Shown piece after piece: positions 59,830 to 64,000 of a stretch of DNA of 64,000 bases. Under the pieces are notes generated by a model. The model was not told the DNA's origin, made no database searches, and worked only from the letters and a program-made list of their open reading frames with translations. The DNA comes from Balaenoptera acutorostrata (taxonomy: Eukaryota > Chordata > Mammalia > Artiodactyla > Balaenopteridae): positions 64,013,006-64,077,005 of the forward strand of contig NC_080080.1 of NCBI RefSeq assembly GCF_949987535.1. Reading direction: 5' to 3'. The translations under genes and the position numbers were made by a program. Position 1 is the first letter of the stretch, and each line of letters begins with the position of its first letter.

Positions 59830-59865
59830 CTAAAATACACACACAAACACATACACAAACATTGA
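59830..59865 (-). promoter_or_regulatory. GDAP1: TG-rich 3' splice-site region of GDAP1 exon 3
   Basis: On the gene strand the bases before the acceptor read TGTTTGTGTATGTGTTTGTG then TGTGTATTTTAG, rich in TG rather than plain pyrimidines. TG/UG tracts are known ligands of TDP-43 and CELF proteins; binding here is inference. Confidence 0.5.
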
Positions 59866-60089
59866 AGGAAAAGTTACAAACAAGATGTTACATCCAAAAG
59901 CAAGAAACAAAACCTCCAGCCCCTCAACATTAACATTTTCAGTATTATATGAAGGGATTTAAAGGATGATATCTCTCCAGCCCAGACATTCAAAATTTGA
60001 ATTGAACTGAGGTACCAGACCAGATTCCCAAACCATGATCACACTTCTCCACCTTGCAAGTCACTACTCTCAAGGTCTAGTTTTTTATG

Positions 60090-60345
60090 CCAACTCCTCT
60101 GCGGAAATTTCCCCAAACTTCCACAACGACCAACATCTGACTAAGTCAAGTGTGCCTTCCTCTGTACATGCAAAATACTCTGTACATACTCCATTATAGC
60201 CCTTAGCACCTTAATTAGTTGTTTGTATCTTTTTGCCCCATAAACCCCTTCAGGACAAGGAACGTATGATCCGGAGTCTAGCATAGTGTCTCATACATTT
60301 TAGGCCCTTGGTAAATGTTGGTTAAGTGAATGAAGGCTCATTATG
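60090..60345 (+). mobile_element. L2 LINE 3' end fragment
   Basis: ATAGCCCTTAGCACCTTAAT, GTATCTTTTTGCCCCATAAA, CTTCAGGACAAGGAACGTAT and TTGGTAAATGTTGGTTAAGT are sense L2 3' words, in GDAP1 intron 2. Confidence 0.65.
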
Positions 60346-60469
60346 GAAAGATGATCAGGGACCACACCTTCCCAGGTTCCAGTTAATACCAAGAGTGATC
60401 CCACTGATGCTATGTGAATGGGAATTGATCATCTTCATGGAATTCACCAGCAATTTCTAATATTTTATC

Positions 60470-60635
60470 TCTGCAAAGTGCGTTCTACATAAATCTTCAT
60501 TTGCTGGTTAACCTCTAGACTATAGACTCCTTAAGGGCAGGGACCATGTATTGTTCTTTGTTGAATCCCAGTGCCCAATATAATGTTTGGCTCATAGTAG
60601 GTGTTGAATAAATTTCAATTAATGAATTAATATAT
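60470..60635 (+). mobile_element. L2 LINE 3' end fragment, second copy
   Basis: GACTCCTTAAGGGCAGGGAC, TTGTTCTTTGTTGAATCCCA and CATAGTAGGTGTTGAATAAA match the sense L2 terminus. Confidence 0.7.
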
Positions 60636-60689
60636 TCCCAAATTGCTAGTTATTATAGAATATTTGAGCTGCAGAAGCTCTGTAGCAGT

Positions 60690-60800
60690 TAACGAGGACA
60701 CTGAGATATATAGGCTGAGACATTCTCCCAAGATCCCACAGCTAATTAGAGGCAGACCAAGAACCAAAGTCATTAACTCCTAATGCAGTGCTCTGTTTTA
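60690..60800 (-). mobile_element. MIR SINE fragment
   Basis: GGACACTGAGATATATAGGC, CCCAAGATCCCACAGCTAAT and AGAGGCAGACCAAGAACC match the reversed MIR core. Confidence 0.65.
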
Positions 60801-60809
60801 TTACATCAT

Positions 60810-61455
60810 CGTAACATCTTCAAAGGGTTTACTTCTCAGAGACTATTCAAGAAGAATAAAAATGAACCATGTGATCCAAAGGTCAGGGCTAAGTCCCTAC
60901 AGAATCTATTCCCACTTCTGACTCTCAAACTTCCCCTAAAAAAAATGCCAACAAGCTTATTAATCTAACAGGTGAAAAGAACGACCTCAACTCTATTCAT
61001 TTATTTTTTGCTTATTCACTTATTCATTTAGTTTGAGTTATTTATTTAATTTAGGATCCTTTTGAGCATCGCAGACTCATTCATAAGCATTGACAATTCA
61101 GAGTTGGTTGCAGAGCAAGATTTCAGGCAAGACCTCATAATGCCAGACCAAGTAGTACACGATTTTAAGCCAACAGGCTAATTCTGACTCTCTAAGAAAA
61201 AATAATACGGATTACTCCTCAAACCAGTGGGCAAATGTCTAATTCCCTGCTGGGAGTCCAATTCTGAAGTCTGCATTAGAATGACCAAGAATGAAGTGTC
61301 AGCTACATTCTGCTCGTCAACTGTGAATTTGCCCAACTAGAGCACACTTCCTTGCTGACTTTTCAGGATCTCAGAATATCACCAGGATCCCAAGCAATGC
61401 ATGGTAAACATTCCCATGAGGATAATAGACTGGAGGCCTTCTAAGGTCCTTGAAA
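60810..61455. other. unassigned intron 2 DNA
   Basis: Includes a TTCATTTA/TTATTTA-rich stretch near 60995-61045. Nothing else recognised. Confidence 0.5.
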
Positions 61456-61457
61456 TT

Positions 61458-61912
61458 CTAAAGAGTTCTTAACCTTTTGTGTGCCACTGACCTCTTCTCA
61501 AAATAATGTTCTTAAATGCATAAAATACAAGACATAGGATTGCAAAGGAAATTGATTATATTAAAATAAGCTATCAAAGTAATTTTAAATTATAAAATAC
61601 TAATATGGGTGTCTTTTTATTAATACACTAACAAAAGTTAGCAGCAGGTCTAATAACTACCGTAATTTCAAAGTAGTGATGGGCATAAGTGATATTTTAA
61701 GATATCTGCAATAACTTGATATACGATGAACACATCACAGTCACATGAACATACGAACAAAGTCACAGGCACTCCTGATATTGCTTTGGATTATGCCTAC
61801 ATTGGAAATGAAAGGAAATGATAAATTTCTGTTTGAAATTAGTGAAAAATAAAGATGTAATTTTTTCCCCTCTAAGACATCAAATGTCCTGAATTCTATT
61901 CACAGACCACTA
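61458..61912 (+). mobile_element. ancient DNA-transposon-like repeat, copy 2
   Basis: AGTTCTTAACCTTTTGTGTG, CTTCTCAAAATAATGTTCTT, AAATGCATAAAATACAAGAC, CTAATAACTACCGTAATTTC, and AAATAAAGATGTAATTTTTT. It is the fuller relative of the copy at 6225-6545 and looks like a hAT-type element from memory; the family name is not assigned. Confidence 0.55.
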
Positions 61913-61917
61913 GCAGT

Positions 61918-62265
61918 AAAAGTTCTCAAAGTATGGTCTGAAAACCCCTGGGCTTCCTGAAGACACTCTCAGGGGGTCTACAAGTCAAAGCTACTTTTAT
62001 AGTAATACTAAGATGTTAATTGCTTTTTCACTCTTATTCTCTCTTGAGTGTACGACGATATTTTCCAGAGCCTATACAACATGTGATAACTCCATCACTC
62101 TGACAGTTAATGGAATGTGGGGTTGTATATTCTTCTATTTTAAACTTTTCTCAATTTTAATTTCTAGTTTGATAGATAGAACACATAAACAAAAGCTCTC
62201 AAATGTCCTCATTAACTTTTAAGACAAAGGGGCCTTGAAACCAAACTGTTTAAGAACCACTCTTC
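61918..62265 (+). mobile_element. hAT-like nonautonomous element
   Basis: AAGTTCTCAAAGTATGGTCT at the left and TGTTTAAGAACCACT at the right are roughly inverted. The interior has CTCAGGGGGTCTACAAGTCA and ACATGTGATAACTCCATCAC. It abuts the previous element. Recognised from memory as a mammalian DNA-transposon fossil without a sure name. Confidence 0.55.
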
Positions 62266-62269
62266 TGGG

Positions 62270-64000
62270 GGGGTCCAAGAACCACAGGTTAATGACCATA
62301 AATGATACGGCATTTTAAAATGCCTCTCAAGTGGTTAAATTTATAGCTACTGGCTCTGGCTGCTTTCTTGTGCCAGGCCGGGGGCTTGTCTTCAGAAGAG
62401 CATACGACTTCCTTCCTGGGAAAGAGAATAAAAGCAGGAAAAACAACATCCAATTGCTTTCTGGGGAAGGTCCATCTGGCCAAGTCTGAATCCAAAGATT
62501 TGAATGCATGAAAGTAATCTTCTACTCAGTGCTCCATTACTATATAACTATCTCCTAAAACACTTTGTCAGGCAGAGCATCAGATACCCACTGAACCCAT
62601 GTTCTTTTCCAAGCTCACTTTCTCTCTTCAAGGACACCCTGTCCAGTATCACATATCCAATGTGCCACCAGCATCCTCCCGACACCAGCACACAAAAGTG
62701 TCCAGTGCCTCTGGAAAGAGAGTTTTTCAAAAGACAACAGGGAATTTCCTTTGCATTATACAGAAAATCTTCCCTCTCATTCTCATTTTATTTTCCAGTC
62801 CTTCCATAAAGCATTTTTCTTGCGATACTAAAAAGAGAAAATCTTTTCTTGGTATTCTACCTCAATCAGGAGTGAGAAAGCAATAGAAGGGTTACAGGGT
62901 TTGAGAAACAGGCAATACGAATAATTCTGGGAACTCTTCATTGGGGTGGAAGGTTGCAGTAGTGGAAGCCAGGATTAGTGACTAAGCTGGAAGAATAAGT
63001 AAGTACATTGGCATAAGACCTGAAGTTGTAGAACTGAGTAGGGACAAAGGCAGGTCTTGTACTGCACCTAAATTTAGGCAGCAAATTAGAAACAGGCAGA
63101 TGGACATAAAGCAGAAAGATGTGATAAGCAACAAAGAGAGAAAACAAAAGAACAAAATTGTAAATCAGAAAGAAACAATAAAAGCATTCTGTAACCATTT
63201 AATGAGGACCAACAGCTCCATATATTCTCAAGTCCCTGTATTGTTGGGTAGAATAACAGTGGCCCTGAGCCATTAAAAAAATTTACATTCAGTTTCCCCA
63301 AAAGCAAAAACTAAAAAGAATCTAGGGGCTTAAAGGCATATGTTTTAATTATTTTCCTAAATTGGCTGCTTTGATTTCCTACACTCCCCAGTGATGGCAG
63401 ATAAAGGAGGCATTATTATGACTGTTTTCTAGAAAGACACCCCCTAGGTCTATTTGAATAATTGTCAGGTCTTCCTTCAGTGAGAATAGATTAGACTTCA
63501 TTTCTATCTCTATCCCTTTGCCGATTTTTTATTTTACTTAGATCACTTAGTGATGACATTGGTACGTAAGATAATATGCAGCATGTATCTGAACAAAATT
63601 GTACCCTTCAACTAGTCATACACAAGGCTATTAAAAATATAATAATAATGGTAAACAATTAAATTATGACCTGAAGCAAAAGATATGGTTACAAACTGAC
63701 TACAATTCAAGGCTGTCATAACTTCAGAGCTAGAAAGATCAAATCTAAACACAGATGAGAAAAAACACGATGTCAAATTACACAAGTTCATTAAACACAT
63801 CCAGAATTTTCTGAGACAGAGCCAAATTTGTAGCAAGATAGTCAATACATTTTATACCTTAAATGTTTAACTACTTTTATTTAATTGGTAGTATATTTAA
63901 AACTTTTATAGGAACATTCATAATTGGGGGGCAAAAATTCCTTGATCAGATAGTTTGTTCCAATTATTGTATACACATAATATAGAACTAGGACTTCTGA
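62270..64000. other. unassigned intron 2 DNA at the right edge
   Basis: No repeat family, exon or RNA gene recognised. Short minus-strand frames (for example 62938-63198) carry no known GDAP1 sequence. Confidence 0.5.

Larger units (their letters stand above)
59830..64000 (-). other. GDAP1: GDAP1 intron 2 (partial)
   Basis: The region upstream of exon 3 on the gene strand contains L2 and MIR pieces and two hAT-like elements. I scanned it for the 193-base exon 2 (residues 40-104) on the minus strand and found nothing resembling it, so the intron appears to run past the window edge. The stretch 62270-64000 has no recognisable feature. Confidence 0.75.

Noticed and set aside
59830..64000. GDAP1 exon 2
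   Set aside because: I looked for the region encoding residues 40-104 on the minus strand and saw none of its expected motifs or a 193-base GT/AG-bounded block. It is probably beyond the window.

Overview
The window looks like a gene-poor stretch of a cetartiodactyl nuclear genome, most likely a whale or dolphin. The main evidence is four tRNA-derived SINEs of the CHR-1/CHR-2 type and several L1 copies with the 3' ends I associate with cetaceans. No ruminant BovB or Bov-tA sequence was noticed. There is no bacterial-style gene density, operon, CRISPR array or rRNA operon. These assignments come from pattern recognition; no database search was run.

The only protein-coding gene I can support is GDAP1, on the minus strand at the right end. 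Its last four coding exons lie at 59829-59656, 57703-57609, 55506-55392 and 54410-54028. They total 767 coding bases, the size expected for exons 3-6, with canonical GT/AG borders and phases that join correctly. Exons 1-2 are not visible and probably lie beyond base 64000. The 3' UTR runs leftward from 54027 and its end is undetermined.

The rest (about 1-51 kb) is intergenic and built of layered transposons. Oldest are MIR and L2 pieces, a MER5A copy, hAT-like elements, MLT1-type MaLR LTRs and old L1s, including a minus-strand L1 spanning about 42.5-48.7 kb with an MLT1 LTR inside it. Younger are two near-complete but broken L1s. L1-A (14.7-20.9 kb) carries a CHR-2 SINE in its ORF2 and lies between pieces of an older L1. 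L1-B (34.0-39.8 kb) has different UTRs. Youngest are short 5'-truncated L1 pieces and SINEs, several still bracketed by target-site duplications (TSDs).

The most interesting observation is in GDAP1 intron 3. A short L1 3' end is followed by an A-run, about 470 bases of unrelated DNA, an AATAAA and a second A-rich tail. The whole unit is enclosed by an 11-base TSD that splits an ancient MIR, which is the structure of an L1-mediated 3' transduction. A second, weaker candidate lies after L1-B. I found no previously undescribed protein system; most other open frames are antisense L1, SINE or low-complexity artefacts.
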